Assembly (NCBI RefSeq): GCF_009192735.1
Contig: NZ_VTFU01000001.1
Span: 1,116,001 to 1,180,000 of the forward strand
Reading direction: 5' to 3'
DNA length: 64,000 bases
Origin: Arthrobacter gandavensis
GTDB lineage: Bacteria > Actinomycetota > Actinomycetes > Actinomycetales > Micrococcaceae
How positions within the stretch are numbered: the stretch's first letter is position 1; each line of letters starts with the position of its first letter. The position numbers and the translations under genes are program-made. Of the stretch, positions 54,778-64,000 are shown in pieces. Below the pieces are notes generated by a model. It saw only the letters and a program-made list of their open reading frames with translations. It searched no databases and was not told the DNA's origin.

Positions 54778-56300
54778 TACTGGACGCCTCCGGCTTCCCC
54801 GGAGAGATCCGGGCTGGTGTGCTGCGGCCGGGATTCCGGCGGCAGGGCGGAGGTTGAAGATGGGGCGTTCAAAGCTATCCGATCACCGAGGTAGCGCAGG
54901 GCAGCGCCGTTGGAGGATTTAAAGAGAACCAGGTCACCGGGTTCCAGCGATTCGGTCAGGATGCGTTCGGCGTCCTCGGCCGTTTCCACGAAAACGGACT
55001 CGTCTCCCCAGGACCCCTCCATGACGGCGCCGGTGTGCATGGCGCGGGCACCGGTGCCAACCACGATGAGCTGGGAAATATTGAGCCGGACCACATAACG
55101 GCCGATGGCGTCATGCTCGGTGACCGAGGTGTCCCCGAGCTCGAGCATTTCGCCCAGCACGGCCCAGGTGCGCCGGCCGCGGCCCAGTTCCGCCAGGGTG
55201 CGCAGGGCGGCCCGCATGGATTCGGGGTTCGCATTGTAGGCGTCATTGATGACCGTAACCCCGTCCGCGCGGTCGGTGCGTTCCATGCGCCAGCGGCTGG
55301 CGGCCTTTTGGCCGGACAACCCGGCGGCGATCCGCCCGGCCGGGACACCCGCGGCAAACGCGGCGGACGCTGCGGCCAGGAGATTTGCGGTGTGGTGGGC
55401 TCCGATCAGCCCGGATTCCACCGGGTGTTCGCTGCCGTCCGGGAACCGGAGCGTGAACACGGGGCGGCCAAGGGCATCGGTTCGGGCGTCCAGGGCCCGG
55501 AGGGCTGATTTGGCTCCGTGCGCTTCTTCCGGCGATGACGTGAAGTACAGGATTTCGACGCCGGAACCGGCACGCTGCGCCATGGCCGCCACGCGGATGT
55601 CATCCGCGTTCAGGACGGCTGTGCCGCCCGGTGCCAGGGCTTCAACAAGTTCGCCCTTGGCCTTGGCAATGTTCTCCACTCCGCCGAACTCACCGGCGTG
55701 GGCGGAACCGACGCAGAGGACAACGCCGATGTCCGGCTTCACCATGGAAGCCAGGTATTCGATGTGGCCCACTCCGGTGGCGCCCATTTCCACAATGAGG
55801 TAGCGCGTGCCGAAGTCCGCGCCGAAGATCGTCAGCGGTACTCCGACTTCTCCGTTGTAGGAACCGACCGGGGCTACGGTTTCGCCCTCGGCGCGCAGGA
55901 TCCCGGCCAGGAGATCCTTGGTGGTGGTCTTGCCGGCTGAACCGGTAATGCCGATGACCGTCAGGGGCGCATTGGCCCGCAGCCGCCGGACAATCTCGGC
56001 GGCAAGGGCTCCCATGGCCAGGACGGCGTCGGGAACCTGGACTGCCGGGTACACGGTCCCGGATGCATCCGTCACCGGGCGTTCCACCAGGGCCAGGACG
56101 GCTCCGCGGGCGAAGGCCGCTTCAACGAAGAGGTGTCCGTCCGATGCTTCGCCGGGCTTTGCTATGAAGAGGGATCCCGGAGAGGATTCCCGGGAGTCGG
56201 TTGTGGCCGAGTTCACGATCGTGTCCGGCGCCTCTGCGGCTCCGCCGATCAGCTCGCCGCCCGTGATACCCGTTATGTCTGCTGCGCTAAGTTCAATCAT
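54777..56300 (-). CDS. murF: UDP-MurNAc-tripeptide D-Ala-D-Ala ligase
   Basis: Adds D-Ala-D-Ala to complete the pentapeptide. 507 residues with the ATP loop [19 protein letters not shown], the [10 protein letters not shown] region, [11 protein letters not shown] and the C-terminal VLGEMLELG. No ddl gene for making D-Ala-D-Ala is in this window. Six bases separate it from murE. The C-terminal 25 residues are Ser/Pro-rich. Confidence 0.95.
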   Translation of the reverse strand: MIELSAADITGITGGELIGGAAEAPDTIVNSATTDSRESSPGSLFIAKPGEASDGHLFVEAAFARGAVLALVERPVTDASGTVYPAVQVPDAVLAMGALAAEIVRRLRANAPLTVIGITGSAGKTTTKDLLAGILRAEGETVAPVGSYNGEVGVPLTIFGADFGTRYLIVEMGATGVGHIEYLASMVKPDIGVVLCVGSAHAGEFGGVENIAKAKGELVEALAPGGTAVLNADDIRVAAMAQRAGSGVEILYFTSSPEEAHGAKSALRALDARTDALGRPVFTLRFPDGSEHPVESGLIGAHHTANLLAAASAAFAAGVPAGRIAAGLSGQKAASRWRMERTDRADGVTVINDAYNANPESMRAALRTLAELGRGRRTWAVLGEMLELGDTSVTEHDAIGRYVVRLNISQLIVVGTGARAMHTGAVMEGSWGDESVFVETAEDAERILTESLEPGDLVLFKSSNGAALRYLGDRIALNAPSSTSALPPESRPQHTSPDLSGEAGGVQ

Positions 56301-56306
56301 GACGAA

Positions 56307-57986
56307 TTAGGACTCTACCCCGTCGCCGGACAGCACAGGGAATCCGTACCGTGTCAATGCCTGCCTCAGTTCCACGCGGTCGTCGAGGGCCACATTCACT
56401 CCTTTTACTTCCTGGAATACTTCGTGTCCGCGTCCCGCCACCAGCACCGTGTCCTGCGGGCGCGCCAGCGCGACGGCGCGGTCTATCGCTGCGGCACGGG
56501 GTGCCAGTTCAAGGATTTCACACCCCAGGGATTCCTGTTCGCGGGCCGCGCGGGCGCCATCCAGGACCCCGGCGCGGATGGTGGCTTCGTCCTCATCATG
56601 GGGGTCGTCGTCAGTGACGATCACCACGTCGGCGAGCCGGGCGGCGATGGCCCCCATCAGCGGGCGCTTTGTCTGGTCACGCTCGCCGGTGGCGCCGAAA
56701 ACCACAATGACGCGGGGCTGCGCCGCTGTGGATCCACCGGGTTCGTCTGCGCCGGTGGCGGAAGATTCCCGGCGCACGGACTGAAGTGTCCGGGCCAGCG
56801 CGTCGGGGTTGTGGGCAAAGTCCACGATCGCGGCGGGGGCTTCGCCCACCAGCTGCATCCGGCCCGGAACTTCCACCGTGAAGGGATCGCTGCGGTCCAG
56901 GGCATCCTGCAGGGCAGCGGAATCGACTCCCGAAGCCAGCACCATGAGCAGGGCCAGCGCTGCGTTGGAGACGTTGAAGGTGCCCGGCAGACCGGTTCCC
57001 GCCTGCAGGGCGGCGCCGTCGGGTCCGCGCAGCGTGAAGCGGTGCCCCAGCCCTGCGCGTACGACGTCGGTGACCCTCCAGTCAGCCTCACCGGCATCCT
57101 CCCGGGTTGCCAGCGTCCAGACCGGGACGGGTGCTTCGGCAGCCATCCGGGTCCCCCATTCGTCGTCCACGGTGATGACGGCACGCTTGGCGCGCTCGGG
57201 AGTGAACAGGGCTGCTTTCGCCGCGAAGTACTCTTCCATGGACCCATGCAGATCCAGATGATCCTGGGTCAGGTTGGTGAAGCCGGCAACGTCAAAGACA
57301 ACGCCGTCCACCCGCCGGTAGGAAATGGCGTGGGACGACACCTCCATGGCTGCCGCATCCAGGCCCTTCTCCCGCATCAGTGCCAGTAATCCGTGGACCT
57401 GGGGTGACTCCGGAGTGGTGAGGGTGCTCGCAATGGGCTCCCCGCCGGCGAGGATCTCGATGGTGCCGATCAGCCCGGTGGTCTTGCCGAGGGCGCCCAG
57501 CAGCGAATTGATGAAGTACGTGGTGGTGGTTTTGCCGTTGGTGCCGGTGACGCCGAACAGTGTCGGCGCACTGCCGTCCTGCGGCCGGCTGCGGAATACG
57601 GCTGCCGCCAGCGGACCCACCAGGCGGCGGGGATCGTCCGTCACATACACCGGCACGGGCAGCCCGCCCAGGGCGGCGGCGCCGTCGGGATCCGTCAGCA
57701 CGGCGGCTGCGCCGGCCTCGGCCGCGGACTCAGCGAACCGTGCCCCGTGATGGCGGGCGCCGGGCAGGGCGACATACAGGTCCCCGGGCAGGACTTCCCG
57801 GGAGTTGATCGTGAGGCCGGTCAGCAGCACGTCGCGGTCCCGGTCCGAATCCCGGGCATGTTTGACCGCCGGCAGGCCGAGGCCGGCCAGGACGTCCGAG
57901 GCATCCCGAAGGGAAACCGGCTCCTGAGCGGATGGCCGCATTCCGCTGCCCGCGCGGGGCGGCTGAGGCTGATCATTCAAAGGCAC
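56307..57986 (-). CDS. murE: UDP-MurNAc-L-Ala-D-Glu ligase for the third residue
   Basis: Adds the diamino acid (mDAP or L-Lys) to the peptide stem. About 559 residues with the ATP loop [31 protein letters not shown] and FAHNPDALARTL. In the specificity region the sequence is DDDPHDEDEATIR, with Asp-Asp-Asp-Pro rather than the DNPR motif of mDAP enzymes, which favours L-Lys and agrees with the A3/A4-type lysine walls of Arthrobacter; this is inference. Start GTG at 57986 with GGAG 7 bases upstream. Confidence 0.93.
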   Translation of the reverse strand: MPLNDQPQPPRAGSGMRPSAQEPVSLRDASDVLAGLGLPAVKHARDSDRDRDVLLTGLTINSREVLPGDLYVALPGARHHGARFAESAAEAGAAAVLTDPDGAAALGGLPVPVYVTDDPRRLVGPLAAAVFRSRPQDGSAPTLFGVTGTNGKTTTTYFINSLLGALGKTTGLIGTIEILAGGEPIASTLTTPESPQVHGLLALMREKGLDAAAMEVSSHAISYRRVDGVVFDVAGFTNLTQDHLDLHGSMEEYFAAKAALFTPERAKRAVITVDDEWGTRMAAEAPVPVWTLATREDAGEADWRVTDVVRAGLGHRFTLRGPDGAALQAGTGLPGTFNVSNAALALLMVLASGVDSAALQDALDRSDPFTVEVPGRMQLVGEAPAAIVDFAHNPDALARTLQSVRRESSATGADEPGGSTAAQPRVIVVFGATGERDQTKRPLMGAIAARLADVVIVTDDDPHDEDEATIRAGVLDGARAAREQESLGCEILELAPRAAAIDRAVALARPQDTVLVAGRGHEVFQEVKGVNVALDDRVELRQALTRYGFPVLSGDGVES

Positions 57987-58074
57987 TGCATTGCTCCAGA
58001 AAATTGACGTGTTGCTCGACGAAGGATGAACCCGGCAGCCTCGGCGGCCGGTAAAGCCCGGCCCCTGGCGGGAC

Positions 58075-59868
58075 TCAGTACTCCACGGGATACAGCTCCG
58101 GTTCGGAAGTGGATGGAGCGACATTGCGGGTGGTCAAAACCTGTTCCATGACCTTCTTGAAGGTTCTTCCCGGATCGAGGACCTGCAGGGATCCCTGGGG
58201 CCGCTGCAGCGTCACCACTGCCACGTACTGGGGATCATCCATTGGTGCAATACCAGCATAAGAGAGTGTGTACCCGTCATAGCCACCGTTGGCGGCCGGG
58301 GCCTCGGCCGTGCCGGTCTTGGACCCCACGCGGTACTGCTCCAGCCTGCCGCCCGCCCCCGATCCTTCGGCCGTGACGGTTTCCAGCATGTGCTGAACTT
58401 CACTCGCCGTCTGTTCGGACACCACGCGGGTTGGCTCCGCCTTTTCCGCGGGAGTCTCGGTGCCGTCGGCTGCGACGTAGCTGTCGATGATGCTTGGTGC
58501 CAGGCGCACGCCGTCGTTGGCAATGGTCTGGTAGACCATTGCGGTGTGCAGCGCCGTCTGGGCCAGTCCCTGCCCGAAGAGCACGGTGTACTGCTGCCTG
58601 GTGTCCCATTCATCGGGCTCGGCGAGGATGCCGGTCGTTTCCCCGTTGAGCCCAACGTTCAGGGGCTCGCCGATGCCGAACTTGCGCAGCCAGTCATAAC
58701 GTTCCTGCCGGGTGAGCTGCTGTCCGATCATGACGGTGCCCGTGTTCATCGACTTTGTCAGGATGCCCGCGGCCGTCATGTGCACGGTCCCGTGGTCGAA
58801 GGCGTCCTTGAACGTCTGGCCGTCCACGGTATAGGTGGGCGGAATCTCGAACTGGGACAGCGGGTCGATGATGCCCTGCTCCAGGGCCGCCGCCATGGTG
58901 ATGACCTTGGTGGTGGATCCCGGTTCGAAGGGTACTGTCACGGACAGGGGCTGCCGGGATTCGGCCGGAGTAAGTCCGGGGTTGTTGGGGTCAACGGTGG
59001 TTGATTCGGCCATGGCGATGATGCGCCCGGTCTTCACCTCGACCACAACCACGTTTCCCCAGTCGGCGTTGTATTCCTCCACCTGGCTGGCAATGGTCTG
59101 CATGGCGAACCACTGCAGGTCCTGGTCAATGCTGAGTTTTACCGACTCGCCGTCGACCACCGGGGAGTCTTCGTTGGTGGCGTACGGGATGCGGATGCCG
59201 TCTCCGCCGATTTCGTAGGTTTTGCTGCCGGCTTCCCCGGCGAGGATGTCGTCCTGGGTGAGTTCCAGGCCCTCCTGCGGGCCGTCGGTCCCCAGGAACC
59301 CAACGATGGATCCGGCAACGGACCCCGACGGGTACGTGCGCAGGGTGGTGCGGTCCGCGTAGATGCCAGGGAACTTGACGGCCAGGACCTTGTCCTTGAT
59401 TTCCGGAGTGACGGTCTTGGCGACAAAGTTAAAGGTTTTGTCGCCGAGCACCGAGCTCCGCAGGGTTTCCGGATCCTGTCCAAGGATGCCGGACAGTTCC
59501 GCGAAGGCCTTGTCGAAGCTGATGTCCTCAAGCGTTCCCTCCGCGTTGCGGCGGGGGAACTCCTCCTCTTCGGCGTAATCGTGGGACAGCGTCTGGTCCA
59601 CCACAATGTCAAAGCGCTCCACGCTGCGCGCCAGGTAGTTGCCCTCCGAGTCAAGGATGCTGCCGCGCAGCGGGGGAACCACCTGGGTGGTCAAGCGCTT
59701 TGCGACGGCGGCTTCGGCCATCCCTTCAGGGTCCACCGCCTGGACCTGGAAAAGGCGCACTCCAAGGACGGTCAGCAGCACCAATGCCAGGATCAGGCCG
59801 GTCCGCAGCCTGCCGGTAACGATGGCTACCCTGTGGTTGTTCCTCCCGGAACCCCGCTCTTTTGCCAC
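58075..59868 (-). CDS. ftsI: Division-specific penicillin-binding protein (FtsI/PBP2-type)
   Basis: Class B transpeptidase that crosslinks septal peptidoglycan with FtsW. 597 residues: short cytosolic N-terminus, one membrane segment (TGLILALVLLTVLGVRLFQVQ), a dimerisation domain and transpeptidase domain. Catalytic motifs are STTK at 318-321, SMN and KTG (VGSKTGTAEA). No PASTA domain. GTG start with GAGGA 6 bases upstream. Confidence 0.95.
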   Translation of the reverse strand: MAKERGSGRNNHRVAIVTGRLRTGLILALVLLTVLGVRLFQVQAVDPEGMAEAAVAKRLTTQVVPPLRGSILDSEGNYLARSVERFDIVVDQTLSHDYAEEEEFPRRNAEGTLEDISFDKAFAELSGILGQDPETLRSSVLGDKTFNFVAKTVTPEIKDKVLAVKFPGIYADRTTLRTYPSGSVAGSIVGFLGTDGPQEGLELTQDDILAGEAGSKTYEIGGDGIRIPYATNEDSPVVDGESVKLSIDQDLQWFAMQTIASQVEEYNADWGNVVVVEVKTGRIIAMAESTTVDPNNPGLTPAESRQPLSVTVPFEPGSTTKVITMAAALEQGIIDPLSQFEIPPTYTVDGQTFKDAFDHGTVHMTAAGILTKSMNTGTVMIGQQLTRQERYDWLRKFGIGEPLNVGLNGETTGILAEPDEWDTRQQYTVLFGQGLAQTALHTAMVYQTIANDGVRLAPSIIDSYVAADGTETPAEKAEPTRVVSEQTASEVQHMLETVTAEGSGAGGRLEQYRVGSKTGTAEAPAANGGYDGYTLSYAGIAPMDDPQYVAVVTLQRPQGSLQVLDPGRTFKKVMEQVLTTRNVAPSTSEPELYPVEY

Positions 59869-59897
59869 AACGTATCCTCGTCACTGCTCGATAAAGA

Positions 59898-60614
59898 TTA
59901 GTATCCGCTTCTCTGGGCCGGAGCCGGAATGGTTCCGCCGTTCAGATCCGCTTCCTGTTCCACCGGAGCCGTTTCCGCTCCGGCGGGTTCACCGTCTGCC
60001 GCTGCCGCTGCTTGGGCGGCCTCGGCTTCCCGTGCTTCCGCTGCCCGGACCGATTCCTCGGCCGCCGGCGCAGGCTGTGCAACCGCCGGCGCTATCGGTT
60101 GGGTCAGCACATTGGGCGCTTCAATCAGGACAAGAGGAGCAGTGCCCTCCTCGGCCGGGACGGGATTGCCCGTGACCGCGAGGGTCTGCAGGTCGATGCT
60201 GCCAAAACTGGAAGACGTCACCATGCCGAGGTCGGCGGCCGCGGAGGCCAGCACCTGGGGTGCCTGGTGGTTTTCCAGCTGCTGGGTCAGTGCTTCGTTG
60301 CGCTGGACCAGTTCGGTCCGCTCATTCTGCAGCTGGACCAGCTGGTACTGGCCGCTGGAGACAGAGATGTTGAGCAGCAGGACGGCGCCCAGCCCCAGGA
60401 TCAGGGCGAAAAAGCAAAAGATGAAGAGCGGCGCCCGGCGGCGGGCCTTCGAAGCGGGCACCACGGACAGGGGGGTGCGACGGCGGGGCGCGGCGGAAGC
60501 GGCCGTTGCCGGCGTCGTCCGCGGCGTCCAATCCAGCGCACGGGCCGTGTTGCCGTGGGTTGCGCGGCGGACTGCACCGGTGGGTGCGTGCGGCCGGGTC
60601 TGTACCTGCGTCAT
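59898..60614 (-). CDS. ftsL: FtsL-like division protein with long tail
   Basis: 238 residues: a basic, Thr/Arg/Pro-rich cytosolic N-terminus (about 1-62), one membrane segment ([21 protein letters not shown]), a short coiled coil with leucine heptads ([28 protein letters not shown]) and a Val/Ala/Pro tail. The tail after about residue 150 is rich in Ala, Glu and Pro, far longer than classical FtsL. Identification rests on position between rsmH and ftsI and topology. Confidence 0.8.
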   Translation of the reverse strand: MTQVQTRPHAPTGAVRRATHGNTARALDWTPRTTPATAASAAPRRRTPLSVVPASKARRRAPLFIFCFFALILGLGAVLLLNISVSSGQYQLVQLQNERTELVQRNEALTQQLENHQAPQVLASAAADLGMVTSSSFGSIDLQTLAVTGNPVPAEEGTAPLVLIEAPNVLTQPIAPAVAQPAPAAEESVRAAEAREAEAAQAAAAADGEPAGAETAPVEQEADLNGGTIPAPAQRSGY

Positions 60615-61609
60615 GATCCTGCCCTGTCAGTCGGGATGCGGATACGTTCCACGGCCCGCAGCTTGGCTGAGGCGGCGCGGGGATTTTCGGCAATTTCAGC
60701 GTCCGTGGGAACCTCGGTCCCCTTGGTCAGCCGCTGGAGCTGGGCCTTGTGTTCGTCGAGCTCCACCGGGAAGCCCTTGGGCGCCGATGAGCGTGCGCCG
60801 GCGGCAAAGATGCCCTTGACGATTTTGTCCTCCAACGAGTGGTAGGACATCACCACCACCCGCCCACCGAGGTTCAGGACGGACAGGGACGCGGGAATCG
60901 CCCGCTCCAGCACGTCCAGCTCCTCGTTGACTTCAATCCGCAGCGCCTGAAAGGTGCGTTTGGCCGGGTGTCCCCCGGTGCGCGCGGCTCCCGCGGGGAC
61001 CACCGAGCGGATGGCGTCAACGAGTTCACCGGTGGTGCTGAAGGGCTTGGCGGACCGCGCCGACACGATCGCGGAGGCTATCCGGCCGGCAAACTTCTCT
61101 TCGCCCCATTTGCGGATAATCGCCACGAGGTCTGATTCGCTGTACGTATTAACAATGTCGGCCGCGGTGCGTCCGCGGCTGGTGTCCATCCGCATGTCCA
61201 GCGGAGCGTCATAGGAATAGGCAAAACCCCGGTCCCGCTCATCGAGCTGGAGGGACGAAACGCCCAGGTCGAAGAGTGCGCCGTCAATGCCATCGAAGCC
61301 AAGGTCGGTGACGACGTCGGCGATCTCGTCATACACCGCGTGCACCAGGTCGATGCGGTCCTCGAAGGGGGAAAGGCGTTCACCCGCCAGGGCCAGCGCC
61401 TGCCGGTCACGGTCGATGCCGATCACGTGCAGCTGCGGAAAGCGTGTCAGCATGGCTTCCGTGTGGCCGCCCATGCCGAGGGTGGCATCCACGACGACGG
61501 CGGAACCGTGGTCGGCCACTGCTCGTTCGATTGCCGGAGCCAGCAGATTAATGCAGCGGTCACGCAGCACCGGAACATGCCGTTCTTCGGTTGGGCGTTC
61601 TTCGCTCAT
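60611..61609 (-). CDS. rsmH: 16S rRNA m4C1402 methyltransferase
   Basis: S-adenosylmethionine-dependent methyltransferase (MraW) acting on 16S rRNA C1402. 332 residues with [17 protein letters not shown], the SAM-binding [45 protein letters not shown] and the final [11 protein letters not shown] region. Overlaps ftsL by ATGA; separated from mraZ by 203 bases. Confidence 0.96.
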   Translation of the reverse strand: MSEERPTEERHVPVLRDRCINLLAPAIERAVADHGSAVVVDATLGMGGHTEAMLTRFPQLHVIGIDRDRQALALAGERLSPFEDRIDLVHAVYDEIADVVTDLGFDGIDGALFDLGVSSLQLDERDRGFAYSYDAPLDMRMDTSRGRTAADIVNTYSESDLVAIIRKWGEEKFAGRIASAIVSARSAKPFSTTGELVDAIRSVVPAGAARTGGHPAKRTFQALRIEVNEELDVLERAIPASLSVLNLGGRVVVMSYHSLEDKIVKGIFAAGARSSAPKGFPVELDEHKAQLQRLTKGTEVPTDAEIAENPRAASAKLRAVERIRIPTDRAGS

Positions 61610-61812
61610 CTGCTGTCCTTCCGCGTCCTGGGACGGCGGCGTAGTTCTTATATCAGACCCCCATCCGCGCCTCGCACTGCCTGCGCCTGGCTCCGGGGAA
61701 GTGAGTCAGGTGCCGGCCCTGCGGGGCGGCTGGAGATCTCATGCAAGAAACCGCTGCGGTCCGGTCTCTGTCTGGTGGGTATTAGGTACTGCTGTTGTTA
61801 CTGCCGTGCTGG

Positions 61813-62244
61813 TTAGAAAAGACCGGGCATGGTGTCCTCGTCAGTTTCCGAGAACGCCGTTTCCTGCTCGTCGAGGTAGTTCTGCCAAGCTGCCGCATCC
61901 CAAATCTCGGCCCTTGTCCCCGCACCAATCACGGCCAGTACGCGGCCGAGTCCGGCGTAGGTCCGCAATGCCGGCGGAATGGTGATCCGGCCCTGCTTGT
62001 CCGGGACTTCGTCGGAGGCTCCGGACAAAAAGACTCGAATATAGTCCCGTGCCTGACGCGAGGAAAGCGGAGCTTCCCGCATCTGCTCGTGGACCCGTTC
62101 GAATTCCTTCTGGCTGAACACGTAGATGCATCGTTCCTGGCCCCTTGTCAGGACCAGTCCCTCCGCCAGTTCCTCACGGAACTTGGCCGGCAGGATGAGC
62201 CGCCCCTTTTCGTCCAGGCGAGGTGAATGTGTCCCGAGGAACAT
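61813..62244 (-). CDS. mraZ: Transcriptional regulator MraZ
   Basis: AbrB-like DNA-binding protein with two tandem SpoVT-AbrB domains ([25 protein letters not shown] and the second [30 protein letters not shown]). It represses the dcw cluster in E. coli. 143 residues. The likely operator, three 10-bp repeats, is in its own upstream region. First gene of the cluster. Confidence 0.95.
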   Translation of the reverse strand: MFLGTHSPRLDEKGRLILPAKFREELAEGLVLTRGQERCIYVFSQKEFERVHEQMREAPLSSRQARDYIRVFLSGASDEVPDKQGRITIPPALRTYAGLGRVLAVIGAGTRAEIWDAAAWQNYLDEQETAFSETDEDTMPGLF

Positions 62245-62304
62245 CAGTCACCACCCGTCTGATTGGAAGAAGTTCCTCCTGCGCTGCCCCTACCCTCTTA
62301 TAGC

Positions 62305-62336
62305 CTCCACTTTACTCCACTTCCCTCCACAGTCAA
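62305..62336 (-). promoter_or_regulatory. mraZ: mraZ promoter with triple MraZ-type repeats
   Basis: On the minus strand GTGGAG occurs at 62330-62325, 62320-62315 and 62310-62305, exactly 10 bases apart. A candidate promoter overlaps: TTGACT (62336-62331), a 16-base spacer and TAAAGT (62314-62309). The repeat pattern matches known MraZ boxes (GTGG at helical period). Confidence 0.8.
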
Positions 62337-62462
62337 CGCTAGTGCCTGCCGTTTTCCGGCGCGCCGCGCCTTTTCTTCCGCGGAATGGCGCGGATGGAGC
62401 GTGGTGGAGGGAGATCGGCGGAAAAGGCTGGCCGGAGTTCGTCCGGGGCGGTCGTTAACGAC

Positions 62463-62490
62463 AAAAAGACCCGCCGCAGCGGGTCTTTTT
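62463..62490 (-). terminator. Terminator downstream of the DUF3040 gene
   Basis: AAAAAGACCCGC and GCGGGTCTTTTT form a perfect 12-bp stem with a 4-base loop and T-tract; ends the DUF3040 transcript before the mraZ promoter. Confidence 0.9.
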
Positions 62491-62530
62491 CCGAGTCTGT
62501 GAACCGGTGGAGGAAAGTTGGGCGCCTGGC

Positions 62531-62914
62531 TTACTGGTCGCGCTTGCGCTCATCCCATTTGTTTTCGAGATTGCTCATGAAGTTCTTCGGGGAGCTTGCT
62601 TCGCGTTCCTTCTTGCGGGCCGGAGAGCTGACCTGCGCTCCGCGCTTGCCGCGGGTGGTCGCGTAGTACACGCCCGATCCCATCACCAGGAATCCAAGGA
62701 CGCCCAGAATGAGGCTGACCGGCATCTCCATGGAGACCCCTCGGAGGAGCAGCGCTATGCCCGCAACTGCGACAAGGGCTCCGATCACTATCCGCCGGGT
62801 AGAGATACCGCCGCTGGACGGCGTCGCCATCGAATTCGCAAATTTGGGGTCCTCGGCGTGTAATTGCTGCTCCAACTGGTCCAGCAAGCGCTGCTCGTGT
62901 TCCGAGAGTGCCAT
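62531..62914 (-). CDS. DUF3040 membrane protein
   Basis: 127 residues: MALSEHEQRLLDQLEQQLHAEDPKFANSM, the DUF3040 signature, then two membrane segments (about 41-59 and 63-82) and a charged C-terminus. DUF3040 genes are characteristically found upstream of mraZ in actinobacteria. ATG at 62914 with GGAGG 5 bases upstream. Function unknown. Confidence 0.9.
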   Translation of the reverse strand: MALSEHEQRLLDQLEQQLHAEDPKFANSMATPSSGGISTRRIVIGALVAVAGIALLLRGVSMEMPVSLILGVLGFLVMGSGVYYATTRGKRGAQVSSPARKKEREASSPKNFMSNLENKWDERKRDQ

Positions 62915-63145
62915 TACTGCCTCCTTGCGGTCCGAAATTCTCTGTAACCCAACCAACGATCCCGGTACCGGGGCGGTTCCCGCCACTGAACCCCGGATAA
63001 CTGCGGAGCCCCCGCAAAAAGCTGGGGATCCACCAGGACCCATAACCCGGACAGAACGCTTGTTGTGCCTACGTCTTAGGATAGGTGGCATTCTGATCGG
63101 GGGAAAGCGGTGGCGGCGCTGCGGGCGTTGCTTTCCGCCTAGGGC

Positions 63146-64000
63146 TTACTCTTCGGCCTGGTCAGGCGTAACAGGGGGCGCAGCCCCGCGGCCGGAGCGG
63201 CCCCGGCGGGACGGATCCAGGAGACGCGCCGGCATCACTCCAAGCTCGCCGAACCGGGCGTTGATCTTGTCCAGGGCGTCTTCGGCTGACCGCCAGTTGT
63301 CATCCCTGCCGTCGAGGGTCAGCTGGACCGCCGCTCCATCCGCCGGCTCCAGCCTTTCGGTCCGGAGGCCGATCAGGCGCACGCTCATGCGGCGCGGCCC
63401 CAGGGCGGTAAGCAGGGCACGGGTTTCCTCGTAGATTAACTGGGCGCTGTCCACCGGTTCGCGCAGCGTCCGGGTGCGGGTAAGGGTGGAGAAGTCCGCG
63501 TAGCGCAGTTTCAGGGAGACGGCGCGGCACTGCAGTCCCGCTGCCCGCAGCCGGGCAGCTGTCTTGTGCGCCAGGCGCAGCAGTTCCGTGTGCAGTGTCT
63601 CATCGTCGGAAACATCCCGCGCGAAGGTTTCCTCAGCTCCGATGCTCTTTTCCCGACGCACCGGAGTCACGCTCCGCGGGTCCCGCCCCCAAGCGAGCTC
63701 ATACACATGCTCCCCGGTGGCGCCGAGCAGCCTTTTGAGCACGGAGACCGGCGTGCGGGCTACGTCTTCCACCGAGGAGATACCGACCCGGGCCAGGGTC
63801 TCGCGCGTCTTGGCGCCCACACCCCACAGCGCCGATACATCCAGCGTATGCAGATAGGGAACGGTCTCACTGCGCGGGATCAGGAGCAGCCCGTTCGGTT
63901 TGGACCGGGTGGAAGCAATCTTGGCGACAAATTTGGTGGCCGCAATGCCCACGCTCGCCGTAATCCCCAGCTCGGACGCAACGCGTTTGCGGATCAGCTC
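63146..64000 (-). CDS. dinB: DNA polymerase IV, C-terminal part (runs off window)
   Basis: Y-family translesion polymerase. The 5' end lies beyond the window; what is visible covers about 285 codons from ELIRKRVASELGITASVGIAATKFVAKIASTRSKPNG (palm/fingers) through the helix-hairpin-helix thumb (LHTLDVSALWGVGAKTRETLARVGISSVEDVA) to the little-finger domain (AEETFARDVSDDETL). The catalytic N-terminal aspartate is off-window. A C-terminal Arg/Gly-rich tail follows. In many actinobacteria dinB sits beside DUF3040, as here. Confidence 0.93.
   Translation of the reverse strand, partial: ELIRKRVASELGITASVGIAATKFVAKIASTRSKPNGLLLIPRSETVPYLHTLDVSALWGVGAKTRETLARVGISSVEDVARTPVSVLKRLLGATGEHVYELAWGRDPRSVTPVRREKSIGAEETFARDVSDDETLHTELLRLAHKTAARLRAAGLQCRAVSLKLRYADFSTLTRTRTLREPVDSAQLIYEETRALLTALGPRRMSVRLIGLRTERLEPADGAAVQLTLDGRDDNWRSAEDALDKINARFGELGVMPARLLDPSRRGRSGRGAAPPVTPDQAEE

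Noticed and set aside
62297-62302. TATAAG as the mraZ -10 box
   Set aside because: It is 28 bases from the TTGACT, too far for a normal promoter, and no other -35 fits well.
1-64000. CRISPR arrays, insertion sequences, phage genes, toxin-antitoxin or defence systems
   Set aside because: None recognised. Direct repeats here are short and within coding or leader sequence; no transposase, integrase or Cas-like protein is seen.

Overview
The window is about 66% GC and reads as core chromosome of a high-GC Gram-positive bacterium, most likely Arthrobacter or a close relative in the Micrococcaceae. The reasons are the gene content and order (lipB-lipA-DUF4191-RDD-glnA, then glnE-glnA2-panB-map-ppgK, then a complete dcw cluster ending in sepF-yggT-divIVA-lspA-rluD-dnaE), the absence of ftsA and ddl from the dcw cluster, and many genes with a TANNNT -10 box 6-7 bases before the start codon, the actinobacterial signature of leaderless mRNAs. 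I see no tRNA, rRNA, insertion sequence, prophage or CRISPR array.

Layout. 1-6.3 kb (+): pepA, lpdA, the two-lipoyl-domain acyltransferase sucB, a small membrane protein and an OsmC protein. 6.4-12.9 kb (-): a crcB pair (fluoride export), a 1208-residue tricorn-type protease and a membrane-anchored kinase-fold protein whose HRD aspartate is Gln. 13-15.6 kb (+): lipB-lipA and DUF4191; these supply lipoate for the upstream E2 enzyme. 15.7-24 kb: an MFS transporter, an RDD protein, glnA with a GlnR-type operator, a PadR/DUF1048/ABC efflux operon with its own palindrome, a truncated DUF6434 gene and several small proteins.

24-31 kb (-): a polar amino-acid ABC importer in which binding protein and permease are fused, then glnE and glnA2. 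With glnA1 this is a nitrogen-assimilation block: import, synthesis, adenylylation control and a GlnR-type promoter. 31-34.4 kb (+): panB, a Nudix hydrolase, map and ppgK. 34.5-64 kb is almost entirely minus strand: nrdR, hisD, dnaE, rluD, lspA, divIVA, yggT, sepF, yggS, pgeF, ftsZ, ftsQ, murC, murG, ftsW, murD, mraY, murF, murE, ftsI, ftsL, rsmH, mraZ, DUF3040 and a dinB that runs off the window.

The genes are mostly conserved housekeeping genes; no novel multigene system stands out. The unusual material is regulatory: a GlnR box at glnA, a pair of NrdR-like boxes before nrdR, triple 10-bp MraZ repeats at mraZ, three copies of an 11-bp repeat around the ftsZ promoter, a 28-bp palindrome at padR, a 71-nt hairpin before lpdA, a terminator-like hairpin overlapping a possible osmC promoter, and at least eleven apparent leaderless genes. 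No searches or folding calculations were run; motif calls were made by eye.
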